NCBI RefSeq assembly: GCF_011397635.1
Contig: NC_064761.1
Location: 26,019,643-26,083,642 of the forward strand
Origin: Epinephelus fuscoguttatus
Lineage: Eukaryota > Chordata > Actinopteri > Perciformes > Serranidae
DNA: 64,000 nt
Direction of reading: 5' to 3'
The translations under genes and the position numbers were made by a program. Position 1 is the stretch's first letter, and the number at the start of each line of letters is the position of its first letter. Below the pieces are notes generated by a model, which was not told the origin of the DNA, did not search any database, and saw nothing but the letters and a program-made list of their open reading frames with translations. Shown here one piece after another: positions 13,561-26,170 of this stretch.

Positions 13561-14116
13561 TAGTATCCTGTATGTTTACACATTCACAGCACACCCGTGT
13601 CGGCGGGCCGATACTGTTTGCATGTACTCAACTTTGTCTCTTTGTGCTGAAGTTAAATTCCCTGAACTGAAAACAGTTTCACCAACACAGCAGTCTATAA
13701 ACTATACATTTTTGTATGGTATTTTTCTATAGCTCACTGACCTTGACCTTTGACCTACGACCACCAAATGCAATCAATTCATATCCAAGTGATTGTTCTT
13801 AGTTTATCTGAATGTCTGAGTAAATAACATGTATATTAAGCCACAAAAGTAAACACCTGCATAGCTTGGAACTTGACATGAACATTTGCTATTTTTACAA
13901 TCCAAAATGGCCACCATAGAGAGTTTTAAAAAAGCAGAAACCTTCGTTTTTATATTCCTCATGTTGTAACGATTTCAAAAATGTACAGTTTATAGACTCC
14001 CCAAGAATTCTGAACGAAAATACATTTGAAACTGGACTAATAGCTTAAAGCAACATTATTTTTTTTTTTACCTTATAACAACTTTAAAATCATTTTGAGG
14101 GCAAACTGACTTGTAA

Positions 14117-14260
14117 CAGGGCGGAGGTACAGTGGTTAGCACTCTTACCTCACAGCAAGAGGGTTCCGGGGTCGAACCCGCCGGCCTGGCTGGGGCACTT
14201 CCGTGTGGAGTTTGCATGTTCTCCCTGTGTCAGTGTCGGCTTTCTCCAGCTTCTCTGGCC
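14117..14260 (+). repeat. SINE-like dispersed repeat, copy 1 (truncated)
   Basis: It contains GTACAGTGGTTAGCACT, a tRNA box-B-like GGTCGAACCC and the AGTTTGCATGTTCTCCCTGT block, all shared with the copies at 28970-29288 and 62879-63096. The 3' part diverges after about 14260. Confidence 0.7.
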
Positions 14261-14346
14261 TCCACCTAGAGTCCATACACATGACAAAGACATGTTCTTG
14301 CATGTAATTTCAGTGAGTGGGTAATCAGGTTGTAAACCTATTAGAA

Positions 14347-14643
14347 CAGGGATACTCAACTTGGAGGCCAGGGGCCAGCAGCCCCAAACAGGTATGGTGT
14401 ACACAGGGGCTTAGCCTGGACCTCTGTTGGGTTATCCTGAGGTCCAACACTGGCATTTTTCTGATAAACAAGATCTATTTTAATGCTTAGTGCACTTTGG
14501 CACCTTATCTACTTCAAAAGTACAAAAAAACTTCCCAGTATGAATCCATCTATTATCATTGTAAATTAGAATATGGTCTGGGGCCACCTGGCATGCTACT
14601 GAGGGCCAGATTTGGCACACAGGCCATAAGTTGAGTATCACTG
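14347..14643. mobile_element. hAT-type non-autonomous element (MITE), 297 bp
   Basis: The ends are inverted: CAGGGATACTCAACTT at the left, and at the right the complement of CAGTGATACTCAACTT (15 of 16 bases match). It is flanked by an 8-bp near-duplication, TATTAGAA (14339-14346) and TATTAGCA (14644-14651), the size typical of hAT insertions. There is no transposase frame inside, so it must have been mobilised in trans. Confidence 0.85.
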
Positions 14644-14778
14644 TATTAGCAGAAGCCAGCTTGGTATTCTCAGTACATTCTCAGACATTACGGCAGAGGG
14701 GAAACCTCATACACTGTTAGCAATGCATGAATTACATTATTGCTAACTATATACTTGTAATTGATCCCGCCAATGTCC

Positions 14779-14850
14779 AGTGTTTCCCATAAATTGATTT
14801 ATTTGTGGTGGTCCACCACAACATCGACATTCCACCCAATCGCCTGAATA
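14779..14850. repeat. possible dispersed repeat fragment with a short palindrome
   Basis: CAGTGTTTCCCATAAATTGA followed by the palindrome TGTGGTGGTCCACCACA (14804-14820). From memory this resembles a repeat common in fish genomes. The far end was not identified. Confidence 0.35.
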
Positions 14851-16304
14851 AATGTTGGCATTGTAAGTTTTCTTTAAACCACGGATATGTAACATATGTA
14901 AGTTACTATGGAGCAGATATTTAATGGTTAAGATGTAGTTATGTTTAGGCACAAAAAACTCTTGGTTATGGTTAGGAGCAGATCATGCTTTAACTTAATA
15001 AACCCAGGTTTGGTGCCACAATCCCTGCTGGAAATGCTGCAGTGTCCTGATTAAAATGAAAAACACAGGCTTTTGTTTTTGTTGGTCTGCCACTTGGGAG
15101 CCGTCTCGTCAGGTCTCATGCCATCCACCATCCCCTCAATCTCCCAATGACAAAGTCAGCATATACGTATGAAAAGTACATTTATAATGTAAAATATAAC
15201 GTGAAACATGGATTGCGGAAACGTACACCGCCAACACTGTCTTCTGTGATTATGTTGCAACACTAACCGCCACATATTGGTTTCACTGATTAAACTGGGT
15301 AAAACATATTATATTGTAGAGGTGTGTGCAGAGCGTTGATTTGCTCAGTTCCTCCCTGCCCCGCTCTTGCTTCTCTGCGTCTCTCTGTCTCTCTCCATTG
15401 ATTAGACCTCAAATGACACAAGAATAAGCTAGCTAGCACACCCTGTGGTCCCCCCGCCTCACTCCCCGCTGCTGGGAGACTATTTTCAGCTTTGTATTAA
15501 GACACATTTAACAGCATGTGAATATTTACGGACAATGAATGTGGGACTGACTCAAATATAGCGTCCATGTTCGTCATAATGAAGGAGCATGATATCCAGC
15601 ACAACATATCATAGCTTCGGGACAACATGGAATTCTAGGACAATAGTTTTGTCTAGGGGGACAAAACTATTTCCAACTTGTGCCTTTAAGACAAATATTT
15701 TCAGGACAGAAACAGGAGTGAAAAGATGTAAGAAAAGTGTTCACTGTTTCCCTTTTCTTCTGCTCACCTTAATCTTTAGTCTTATGTAGCCACGAGGCCA
15801 AGAGTAAAGTGCAGTGACAGTCAGTGTCCTCAACCCACCCCCAACACTTCAGTCTACACACATATACACACATAAGCACAACACTGCCCACCACCAAACA
15901 TCACACCCTTTCCCTCCCCTCCCTCCACGCCTCACCCATCCAGCCAGTCGGGGGCCCCCGCCCTCTCTCCTCTCTCACCGCCACGAGGCTGACACTAATG
16001 TGACACTCCGGAAAATAATTACCAACAAACGCACTGCTGACTGCAAACAGCTCGCTCCCCTCAGTGGACTGTCACTAGTCATTAGTCTGAACCCTGGGAG
16101 AGGACAGGACCACCGAGAGGGGGGGTGGATGATGAGGAGGGTCATACCATGTGGAGAAGAAGGAGGAAATAAAGAGGAAGGGAGATCTGACAGGTGAGAT
16201 GGAAATAATCTGCTTTCAGGTTGTAAAACATGTAAAAGAGTGTTGTGAACTTACGCGTCTGGTTGAATTAGAGCCGAATCCTCTGGCCCAGTCCTCATCA
16301 TTGG

Positions 16305-16317
16305 CCCCCTCTGGTGG
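16305..16317 (-). promoter_or_regulatory. candidate CTCF site
   Basis: The minus strand reads CCACCAGAGGGGGC, close to the CTCF core but with one mismatch near its 3' end. It lies just upstream of two copies of CACAGACTGTGTTA (16383-16419). Single-motif evidence only. Confidence 0.3.
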
Positions 16318-18217
16318 TTTACATTATATTAACTGTGGGACGGCAGCAACACCTGGCCCACTTTGTCCAGGAGAGTCCTAACACACAGACTGTGTTAGCA
16401 GCACAGACTGTGTTAACACTCTTAGTATATTGGTTCCTAGTGCAGGCACTGTCCCTTTGATTTTCATCTGAAGCAGATGCGTTCGAGGGATTTAAAGGGG
16501 CAGGGTTGCTGGACGGGGACCTGAAGAAAAAAGGGAAATCCAACATTTGAGGGTTAGTGAGCTGAAAAATCTGTGGTCCAGGTAAGCAAACAAGTAAAAT
16601 GAAGAAAGGGCGCTCAGCCTGAAAGCTGTTCAAAGGTGGCAGCAATTCCAACACAATTATCCAAATGCCACAGGGTACATCAATTCTTTGAACACCAACC
16701 CCCCCCTCCTCAAGACCGTTATTTGAGTTGCCTTGGGGGCCAGCCGTGCCACAGAGAGATTAAAATTTTTTAGAGCTCCCACAATGGCCAATATTAAAAT
16801 GTCTCAATACATCTGCCTGGCTATTTTGATTGGTAACTTAACCCCTGACTCCTGAGCGAAAAAAGGCCCGTTCTCGGAGCTATTGTCAGCGGGCTGGAGT
16901 CTAATTCTTGTATGATTCAGGCTAATGAGCCGGTAATAGGTCCTGTGTGTGTGCGTGAATGAGGAGGATATTACAGTGTAGTGGGGAGAGGAGGAGGAGG
17001 ACAGGGGTGGAGGGCTCTCATTGTTCAATAATCGGAGGGTATAAGGTTTAATCTGTGAGCAAGAAACAGTTTCCTCTCTTTAAAATACAGCAGGGGTTTT
17101 CATTGATTCCACAGTTTCCACATAAACAGGCGGATGTGATTGAAATAAGTTCTCATTCTGAAGTCAAGACAGTAACAGGGAGCGAGAGACAGGGAGTTAG
17201 AGGGAAAGTGAAAGTGTCTGTCTGTGTGTCATCCAGCCAATGGCTTTATCCAGCCTTATCCTGAACCATGAAACCATAGTGCATGACACCCTTCTATGCT
17301 CTGCACAGATATGGCTATTCACTGTTAGCACAGAGATTTGACAAGCCAGACTGCTCTCACTCAACAGCCTGGGTCAAATGGATGACTGTCACAATCTTTT
17401 TATCTTTCTCTCTCTCGCTCTTCCTCTCTATTCCACTCTGTGCACGCTCCTTTTGCTTCCCACTTGCCGCCAATCTCTCAACTTTGCCTGTTCAAATTGA
17501 CAAATTCAACCAGCTACAAAGGAATAAATGAAAGAGAGAGAAGAGGCCTCTGAAGGGGATAATCTTTGCAAAGGGGAAAGATGTGGTTGACTGGGAGACA
17601 GGCAGGTGAGCACATTCATCTGTTATTCACAGTGTAAACATGCAGATGTAAATGTGTCTTTCCATGAAAACAGAGTCACAGTGAAGCATCGAGAAACTGT
17701 TTTAAAAAGAATTGTTATTCAAAGTTCTTGTTATTTGAAAATTCTACAGAGTAGTGGTCAGAGGAACGCACTATGAGACGATGAAGATTTGTCACCCTTA
17801 TCCTGGCCAGAGGACAGCAGTGTAAGTGTGTGTTTGGTACATGCCAGAAATTTGACTTAGCTCAATTTCTGTTGAAGGCTCGTGCTCAATTTATGTTTGA
17901 CGCATCCTTGATGGTCTCGAGTGTCTGCATGGCTAGCCATGGCTCTTAATGGTGGTCCTGTGGGATGGGTTTTCCTCGACATTTTCCTACTCCATGGACA
18001 TGGATGGGCGTAGAACCAAGCTGTAGACGTAAGTCTTCGATACACTGCTGCCTACAGTTTGGGAGAATATTGATTTGTTGTTAGGAGAAACCGCAGCAGT
18101 ATAAAAGATCCAAATGTGTCATTGCCCTGCAACCATCCATGCGGAAACCATAAGTGAGCCTTTACTATCAATGTATGGAAGAGTTAGTGGTGGAATAATT
18201 ATTCAGATTCTTTGCTT

Positions 18218-18945
18218 AAAGGTACGATGTAGAGTTTTTGACCTCTGGTAGCACTGTAGAGCAAAGCTTTTATGAGTGGGTCCTCCTTTTCTTTGGATGG
18301 TTCACACATGCAAGCTTGCAGATGTTGTGATTATATCAATAAATACATAAATAAGTATCTGCTCAAGAACTGCAGGTGGTACACTGCAATCTGCTAAAAT
18401 CTGGGCCATTTGTGTTTTTGCATTTTGGCGTTTCTGCATCAGCCACCATGGTTGGCAGCCTCTCAGCAACGAGCAAACACCAATTTGTAAAGTGAAACTG
18501 CTTTATTCAGTGTTTTCACCAGTATAAATCACCGGGTCTGTTTGTTTTGGAGAGGAGGAGACCTCTGTGGCTAATTCGGCTCCTGGTTAAAACCTCCTAA
18601 ATATCTGGATCAGAAAAGAGTAAGCACACACTAAATTATCAGAGAAAAAAGGTGAGCACACATTGGCAGGTGCCTAGCTAGCGTCCTCTTCTCAAGCAGC
18701 ATTGAAGAAATACTGATTCGTAACATGAAACTGCTTTATTCAGTGTTTTTACTGGCTCAAATCACTTGGTCTGTTGTTTTGGAGAGGAGGAGACCTCAGC
18801 ACAAAATTTAGCTCCCGGTAAAAACCTTCTGCACAATGCACACTGAAGAAATTCTAACCAGTAGAATTTCCTGCTGGTTGCAATCTGCAAGTCTCACTGC
18901 TATATGCCACTAATTCCCCCTAAATCGACACACTGCTCCTTTAAA
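18218..18945. mobile_element. MITE-like element with internal direct duplication
   Basis: The left end reads TTAAAGGTACGATGTAGAG. The right end is the complement of TTTAAAGGAGCAGTGTG, giving an imperfect terminal inverted repeat. Inside, a segment of about 100 bp occurs twice in direct orientation (about 18494-18595 and 18725-18825): AAACTGCTTTATTCAGTGTT, then GGTCTGTTTGTTTTGG/GGTCTGTTGTTTTGG, then GAGAGGAGGAGACCTC. No coding frame. Confidence 0.6.
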
Positions 18946-19603
18946 TAAAAAATAAGATCCAGGAATTCTTCAATTGGTGCAGACAGACATGGAAATAAAA
19001 ATCCCAAGGCACTCCTGCAGGATGGAAAATTCATGTACACTCAAAAATGTACTTGAGTGCAGTAAATGTACGTAGTTACTTTCCACTACTGGAAAATGAT
19101 GTATGTTTAATAATGTTTTGCGCAAATGTTTGCCCCCTTTTTTGCTCACCTGTGCACATCATGCAAGAAGTGTCTTGTGTATAAGATTCAAATAAAAGTA
19201 TGCATTTGGTATTTTGCCACAGCATCATTCAAATCTCCACCGTGTAAACCTTGTGTTATGTTTTCCTTGTCTCCGCCGTAGTGTTACCTTTGTGTATGTC
19301 TACCTACCTCTAAGCCCCAAGAGGCCTTTTCATGCAGGCCTGTGGTTTTGTGTGTGTCAAAATCCTAATCACCACACACTCCCCAGCCCCTCTACACACA
19401 CACACATACACACACGCACAGTCTATCGGTGTTCAGTCAGGTAAAGGTCTCTCAGCCGTGCTCTGTGAGTGGCCTCTGCTCAAACAGATCAATAGACACT
19501 GGCACGTCTCTCCACCAACCAAGAGAAAACAATTAAAAGCCATCGATCCTGTGCCAGGCTTCTCCATGAATATGCATGTGTCCTTGACCTTCCCTTGCAG
19601 AGG

Positions 19604-19647
19604 AGAAGAGAGAGAGAGACAGACAGACAGACTGACAGACAGACAGG
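19604..19647. repeat. GA/CAGA simple repeat
   Basis: AGAGAGAG followed by repeated CAGA units. Confidence 0.8.
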
Positions 19648-20867
19648 TGTAATAGTGCTCTTTCTTTCCCCCTCTGTTGTAATGTTAACTGCTTTGTGAT
19701 GTTTTGTGTAGCCCTGCTGTTGCTCTTTTCTCTGTGAATCCGCTCACGTCAAATCTCAAACATGCCTCGCAAGCTTACACGAGGCAAATCGTCGCATTAA
19801 AGCCTGTGAAACCAGTTGCTCTTTTATAAGCCCGTCTTAGGCGCAGACTGCTCTTTCCTCAGCCGTGTCGGGAACAGAGATCAAGTGGTCCCACAACAAC
19901 TGTCCCCTCCAGCCCTCCCGCTGCCTGCCTCTTTTCTAATTACAGATGTGTGACATGCACATGGGGACGTCTCCATGTTAGCACATCACTGTGCCTGTCC
20001 TGACACATCCTGTGGTCACAACAGCATGGGGCTGCAGGGGACAGCCCTGCCCTGTCCCCCGTCACTGGGGATTAGCATTAGCATGCTAACAGGACCCCCG
20101 GGGGAGCGCTGTGCTAAGGGTCAGGCTGACAACTGTCAACAGCCTGCTTTAATTAGCTGAGCCTGGTCATCAAGGAGCTATGCTGGGGCTGACTCTATAT
20201 TCAAAGTCCTGTTTGCTAAAACCATATCCTGCACAGTTAGAAAAGCACCACACTGGTTTCTGACAGATGGTAACTGACGGATTCAAGCATGACAGGTGTT
20301 GCAGTTGTGTATAAAAATATGAGTGTTACCTCTGTATCTCCTCTAATCCATCATTCATCATCAATCCCCACTCACCCCGACCCAGCCTCCGTTTGCTTTA
20401 ATATTGTACATCAGGAGTCAACTGTGTGAGTGCTCACATGTCACAATGGTTGGCTCCTAACCTGACAGTATCAAGATGGCGTTGTCATGGGCCCGGAGAC
20501 GAGGTGAGAAGCAGAGTGTGAGAGAGGTAGAGTGTATCGTCAGTCAGACAGTGCATTATCCAGCTGTTCTGTGGCTGTCTACCTTTTTCTGTGGCGGGGT
20601 AATGGGAGTGTCACACACTAGCAGACAGTCGGAGTCTCACTATTCAGCTGAGAGGCCACATCCATATACACTGCCTGCTAACTGACTGCCAACACTGCTG
20701 AGGCTGTCCCGTCTGCCCCACAATGACTGTCAGCGGCAACCTGGGGGCTGGCTGGCGTGACTGTCAGCGACTGGTCACAAAGCATTTACCTGCTGACAGA
20801 ATTGCAATTAGTCCGGGGAATGTTGTTACTGGGAGAAAGAAAAAGAGAGACGGAGGAGAGGCGTAGC

Positions 20868-20886
20868 GGGGGGGGGGGGGGGGGGG
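20868..20886. repeat. poly-G tract
   Basis: About 19 consecutive G, followed by purine-rich sequence to about 21060. Confidence 0.9.
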
Positions 20887-22858
20887 CAGGGGGGACAGGT
20901 ATAGGAAGAGAGGGAGGGGAAGGGGTGGATAGATGGAGAGTGAGAGGTGGGTTGATAAAGAGGAGAGAGGGTGTGTTTGGGGGTGGTGGAGAAGAGATGT
21001 GGAGACAGCAGCAATGGAGAGTGAGAGGTGAGTAGATAGAGGAAGGTAAAAGAGGATTGTGAGGAGTGGACAGGTTTGATCTCCGAAGCACCCAGCATAT
21101 GTGTGTGTGTGTCTGTGTGAAGAAGATTGGCTCGTAGCATCGTATCAGGGGAGTGTGTCTGTCTGTCAGTGTCCCAGGTCAACATACATTTACTTAGTGA
21201 CACAAACCTAATGAATCTCCCCAGTCATATCATCCCATCACACAAACACACACACACACAGACAATGCCAATGACCTTCTGGAAAAACTGGTGTCTGGAA
21301 GGAAGAAAGGAAGGAAGGAAAAGAGGAAGGAAGGAAGCTTGTCATTTAATATGTAACCTCTTTTCAGCACCATGGACAGCTCTGTATCTCTTCTCTCTAT
21401 CTGTCCCTCACATTTCGACACATCCACATTTTCCCAGCACAAAGATTTGCACTGAAGGAATCACTGGCAGCCAGTCCTCTGGAGTCACACAGCCACATAA
21501 CACACTGCGACCTCGCACAAAGCCAGCGCCGCTCTGCTTTCTCTCAAACTCTGGAACTCATCACCATCCGCTAATGACCTCTCTCCCTTTCTCTGCAAGC
21601 TAGTAACGCTCCCCTCCCGCCTTTCACTCCCCATCTCTCTCCATCCCACACACTCTTTGTGTGTGTGCTCTCTGCCTGATAAGAGAGTGGCAGGGGCTCC
21701 TCCCTGGCCCCTAAGGGAGAGACGGAGCGTGACCGAAACTGTAGTCCCAAACCAAACACAAGTGGAAATTGGTCTATGGGCCAGGATCAATAGTGAATTA
21801 GCCAGTACGCTGGTTCTATGGGGGGCTGCTCAGCTCTGATCTGATGATCCATAGGAAAAGGCCACGAGTGGAGACTTGAGACAAGCGCAGAGGCAAAGAG
21901 GACCTCAGGGTTGTGACGGTGGCATCCACTATCCAGTGGTGACCTACTCCAACTGAAGTGTGTCCTTAGGAAACTTTGTATGTAGAGAACAACGATTGAT
22001 CTACCAAGAGTGACAGCAACAGTCATTCCGGTAAATCTCCAGTAATGACATATATTTACATTCAAGTGACAAAGATCTCCAATGGCCACAGGACTACTGT
22101 CCACTGGAGGCAAAGGATGAATTAAATATAGAACCACAAAGTCCATGTGCAGAGAAGGTTGGGATGGATGGGTGAACAACACTTTGAACTTGAACACAGG
22201 GGATTGCTGTTGGGTCACCGCTGGTAAACACGCTCGCCAGTGAAAGTAAAAGCAAAGCCAACCTCATATTCACTCTCATTTAGTGTTTCACCTCGCTATA
22301 TTTACATTTTTTCAGCCCTGCGTCTCCTGGATACCTGCTGCTTACTGTCTGGCACCTGGTCGCTGTGGGAGTACATGCTGATGAACAAACCAAGCACAGA
22401 AAATAAGGAGAAAATGAAAAAATACAAGCAGAGGACTCTGTAGATAAGTACACCGTCGAACACTTCTACTGGATAATGAGTGATGATTGATGGGGATTAC
22501 TTTTGTATGAGTCTATATGTTGTTTTTAGGAAAGTCCTGCATAGTATGTCTTTAACCACAGCGTTGTCACATCATAAAACACATTTGCACAGTACTGTCA
22601 AAGAAATTTGTCCTACTGAAAACAGTCTCAGAAACCATTTATACATGTCATTAAGCAGAGCATGTACAAACAGCATTTCATTTGGAGGACTTGTTGGAAT
22701 CTGCTTGATGTAAAAAGTACTGTATTTTTAAGCAGGAAGAAAGAACTTTTTGGGGGCATGTTATCCTGCTTAAAGTCTGACAATAAATGATAAGAGTGAT
22801 TCAGTGATAAAGTGATTTAGTATTGAACTTCCACAACATTAGGCCACTCACACACATA

Positions 22859-23930
22859 CAGTTGCATCTAAAAAAATAGAATATCATGGAAAAGTTAATT
22901 GAAAGATTGAGATATAAAACTTGAAACTTTCATATATTCTAGATTTGTTAAACATACAGCGAAATATTTCAAGCCTTTTTTTTGGTTTTGATTTTGATGA
23001 TTACGGCGTACAGCTTATGAAAATCAAAAATCCAGTATCTCAAAATATGAGAATATTACATGAGAACAATCACAAAAAGGATTTATAAAACACAGGAATG
23101 TCGACCCTCTGAAAAGCATGTTCATTTTTGCACCTAATACTCGCACGGGACTCCTTTACCACGAATCACTGCATCAGTGAGGCATGGCATGGGGACAGTC
23201 AGCCTGTGGCACTGCTGAGGTGTTGTGGAAACCCAGATTGCTTTGATAGCAGCCTTCAGCTCATCTGTATTGTTGTGTCTGGTGTCTCTCATCTTCCTCT
23301 TGAAAATATCCCATAGATTCTTGATGGGGTTCAGGTCAGGTGAGTTGGCTGGCCAATCAAGCACAGTAACACCATGGTCAGCAAACCAGTTACTAGTAGT
23401 TTTGCCATCTCCATAAAGCTTGTCAGCAGACAGAAGCATGAAGTGCTCTAAAATCTCCTCAAAGATGGCCGTGTTGACTTTGGACTTGATAAAACACAGT
23501 AGACCAACACCAGCAGATGACATGACACCCCAAATCATCATTGGACTTCAATCAACTTGGATTCTGTCCTCATTGCTCTTCCTCCAGACCATGGGACCTT
23601 GATTTTTCAAATAAAATTCAAAATGTATTCTCATCTGAAAAGAGGACTAGAGACCACTCAGTCCACTGCAAACAGCCAGCCCTTTTAGCAGTGACATTCT
23701 GTGGGTTACCCTCCATGTGGACGGTGTCAGTGAGTGTCCTCTGTACAACTGTAAAGTCAGCAGTCTTCCCCATGATTGTTGCTGTATGTACTGAGCCAGA
23801 TTCACAGATCAAAGGTTCAGGAAACCTTTGCAGGTGTTTGGAGTTATTTAGCTGAGCAGAGCTCTTCTCAAGACTGCGTGGGTCACTTTCTGAAATAACT
23901 GACAAGAAATACTGAACTGAGATGCACCTG
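22859..23930 (-). mobile_element. Tc1/mariner-like DNA transposon, inactivated
   Basis: The minus strand carries two transposase remnants in different frames. The N-terminal part (23905-23618) has IMGKTADFTVVQRTL and, after an internal loss, the FSDEN motif of the catalytic core, then a stop. The C-terminal part (23541-23134) has MIWGVMSSAGVGLLCFIKSK, the DWPANSPDLNPI motif and a normal-looking C terminus. Compared with intact Tc1-like transposases, the piece between the N-terminal helix-turn-helix and FSDE is missing, the region carrying the second catalytic Asp (after YGD) is shortened, and a frameshift separates the halves. The left end CAGTTGCATCT follows a TA dinucleotide (22857-22858). 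The right end, read inward on the minus strand, is CAGGTGCATCT, so short terminal repeats bound about 1.07 kb. It cannot move by itself. Confidence 0.85.
23134..23905 (-). pseudogene. Tc1-like transposase pseudogene
   Basis: The degraded coding part of the element above: N-terminal remnant 23905-23618 and C-terminal remnant 23541-23134, separated by a stop and a frame change, with at least two internal losses that remove DDE-domain sequence. The conserved C-terminal DWPANSPDLNP motif makes the family assignment secure. Confidence 0.85.
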
Positions 23931-24597
23931 TGTCCGCACTTTTAGTCCCTGGTATGGGTCAAGCTCAATAATGCACGATCCTACACTTCCCATAATGCAA
24001 TTCTACAGCATCTTTTGTTAGAACATCCCTGCCTGCTCTTTCACACTCTCTTCCCCCAATTTTTCTTCGCAGGCTGCTCCTTGTGACCTGTCAAATCAGT
24101 GGAGTTTCCATTCAAAGACACAACAGAAGATTAAATTTTACATTAAAACTGAAACATTAGAAAAAAAATCTCTAATGTGCAGCATTTTGTCTCTGAAGGT
24201 TGTCTCCCATAAGCCCTCTGAGGCCACGGTCATGTCCGGGGACATGTTGTGTCGCCCAGTGCCGACATGCTCTTTGTGGTGCAGGTGTGAGTGCTCGACT
24301 AAACTAACCCTACTGTTCATCACTGCCTGCCCCGATCCCAAAGGTGTGTGTGTGTTTGTCTGTGTGTGTGTGCGCATGTGTGTCTGTCTGGTGATTAATG
24401 AGCGGCAGGGCCTGATGGATTGTCCTGATCACAGAAGGGACACCATGTTGAGGAGATACACACGCACTAAGTGGGGATATAGGCTGCTGTCCAGCACACA
24501 CACATATGCAAATGTATGCAAACACACACACAAGCATGCATCCACATACATGTAAGCACGTATACAGTACATGCATTCACACATGCTGTCAACCCAG

Positions 24598-24598
<1 letters not shown>

Positions 24599-24644
<46 letters not shown>
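24599..24644. repeat. (CA)n microsatellite
   Basis: About 22 CA units. The surrounding 24.3-24.95 kb is rich in short CA/TG stretches, including another run at 24912-24944. Confidence 0.95.
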
Positions 24645-24647
<3 letters not shown>

Positions 24648-24911
24648 AACCTCTATCAGTCCATTACATCAGGAAGAGTCATCTCAAGCACATTTTTCCA
24701 TCTGCTGCCTCACACACCTGCACACGCCCTCAAACACACTCTCACACATTCACCCTACTCAACCTCCTGCACCTGGTCCAGCTGACAGAGTGGAGAAGTT
24801 TCCAGAGGTGAATTTGTGACCCCAGTGGGCAGACACCATCATCATCTCATCTCTCTCTTGAAGCTTGTGATGTGATCATGAGATGAGAGGTATCTCTGCA
24901 GCTGCAGGTGA

Positions 24912-24947
<36 letters not shown>

Positions 24948-25288
24948 CATACACACTAAATCAAGGTGGCTTCTTCCCTCAGGCTTAGCAGAGAACACAT
25001 GTAACAATGCGCCTCATGTTGCCTCGTTGTTATGGGTGTTTCTTTGCCTGGCGAGGAGGGTTATTGTGATCTGAATCCACTTTGCGACGCTCACCGTTTG
25101 ACTGAGTTCTTAAGGTGATTCACATCGATAGAGTGGAGCTTTCTGGGGTCCAATGAATCGCATTTGGAATATCCCATTTTGCAACACAAACACATGCAAA
25201 GGTGAGGCCGCGTACACACACATGCACATGCTCCCCCCAAGCAGTCTGATAAGGTTGTCTTATCAGAAAAGAAAGGGGGAGGGAGGAA

Positions 25289-25309
25289 GGGGGGGGGGGG
25301 GGGGGGGGG
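25289..25309. repeat. poly-G tract
   Basis: About 21 consecutive G. Confidence 0.9.
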
Positions 25310-25329
25310 TAGCTGTGTGATAATGGCTT

Positions 25330-25560
25330 TCACCAAATCCCTCCTCTGTCACAGATTAAAATGCCTGCTTGGAGAGCATTAGCAATCTTTCTTTTCATCT
25401 GTCTCCTCTTTTTTTCCCCTCTGTCGGCGAGTGCCATCGGATTTCTGGGCCAATCTATTGTCACAGGCCTGCCACACATACAAGGAGAAGTCAACCTCAA
25501 TCTGATAGGCCATTGTCTTATTCTCCCCATCGCTGATTCCTGCTCATGGTATCGATCGCA
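25330..25560. promoter_or_regulatory. candidate conserved non-coding block
   Basis: Non-repetitive sequence with two SOX-type ATTGTC cores (CTATTGTCACAGG near 25456 and GCCATTGTCTTATTC near 25510) and a homeobox core in GAGCATTAGCAATC. It also encodes a fortuitous hydrophobic N terminus from the ATG at 25361; this is judged chance translation of a pyrimidine-rich stretch. Confidence 0.3.
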
Positions 25561-25959
25561 AAGCTGTCCCCCCTCACATCTCATCACATCGCTCTGTGTG
25601 AGCGAGTGTGTTTGTGTGTGTGTTTGTGTCAGCCAGTCTGATGGAAGATGTGGTCAGTGTCCCATTGGAAGGATCTTCCCATTGGGAGAAAATGCCCAAA
25701 TTAGAAGTCTTTTTCTGTAATTACACAGATGTATAGGCAGCCGAATCGCATGCTGGAGCTATGTAGAATTGAGCCCAGTGGACTCCTACCTAATCCGGTC
25801 GCTCCAGGTATCAGGAGATCACAGAAGTGGGGAGAAGAAGCCACTCGAAACTAACTGTGACACTGCTCAGCCACCTTCCCAGTAACACCCCCCACCCCAA
25901 CCTTCGCCTCCTCCTTCTCCTCACTCTTGCGCCTCCTCCACCATGCCTCACAGGCCCGT

Positions 25960-26170
25960 CTGTCACCCCTCTATAATTATGAGGAGTGAGAGTAATGTGT
26001 TGCAGTATGAATAGGATTGTCGGCCTGATTGTGATGTATAGGCTTTCATTACCATGTCCAGGCCTGTGCCCTTCGCCATGTAGGAAATCCTATTTAGGCC
26101 CTAATTTGGGAGCCTCCCCGACCGTCCCGCCTGATAGCAATCACACACAGTAATTGTGTGCTGGGGCAAC
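25960..26170. promoter_or_regulatory. candidate conserved non-coding block
   Basis: Dense non-repetitive sequence with TATAATTATGAGG, GGCTTTCATTACC, ATCCTATTTAGGCCCTAATT and CAGTAATTGTGTGC. It lies between a C-rich low-complexity segment and a purine-rich tract. Alignment was not possible. Confidence 0.35.

Noticed and set aside
25361-25720. Plus-strand frame with a hydrophobic N terminus (MPAWRALAIFLFICLLFF)
   Set aside because: The hydrophobic run comes from a pyrimidine-rich stretch, the remainder becomes a TG-repeat translation, and the DNA looks more like a regulatory element. Kept only as a note.
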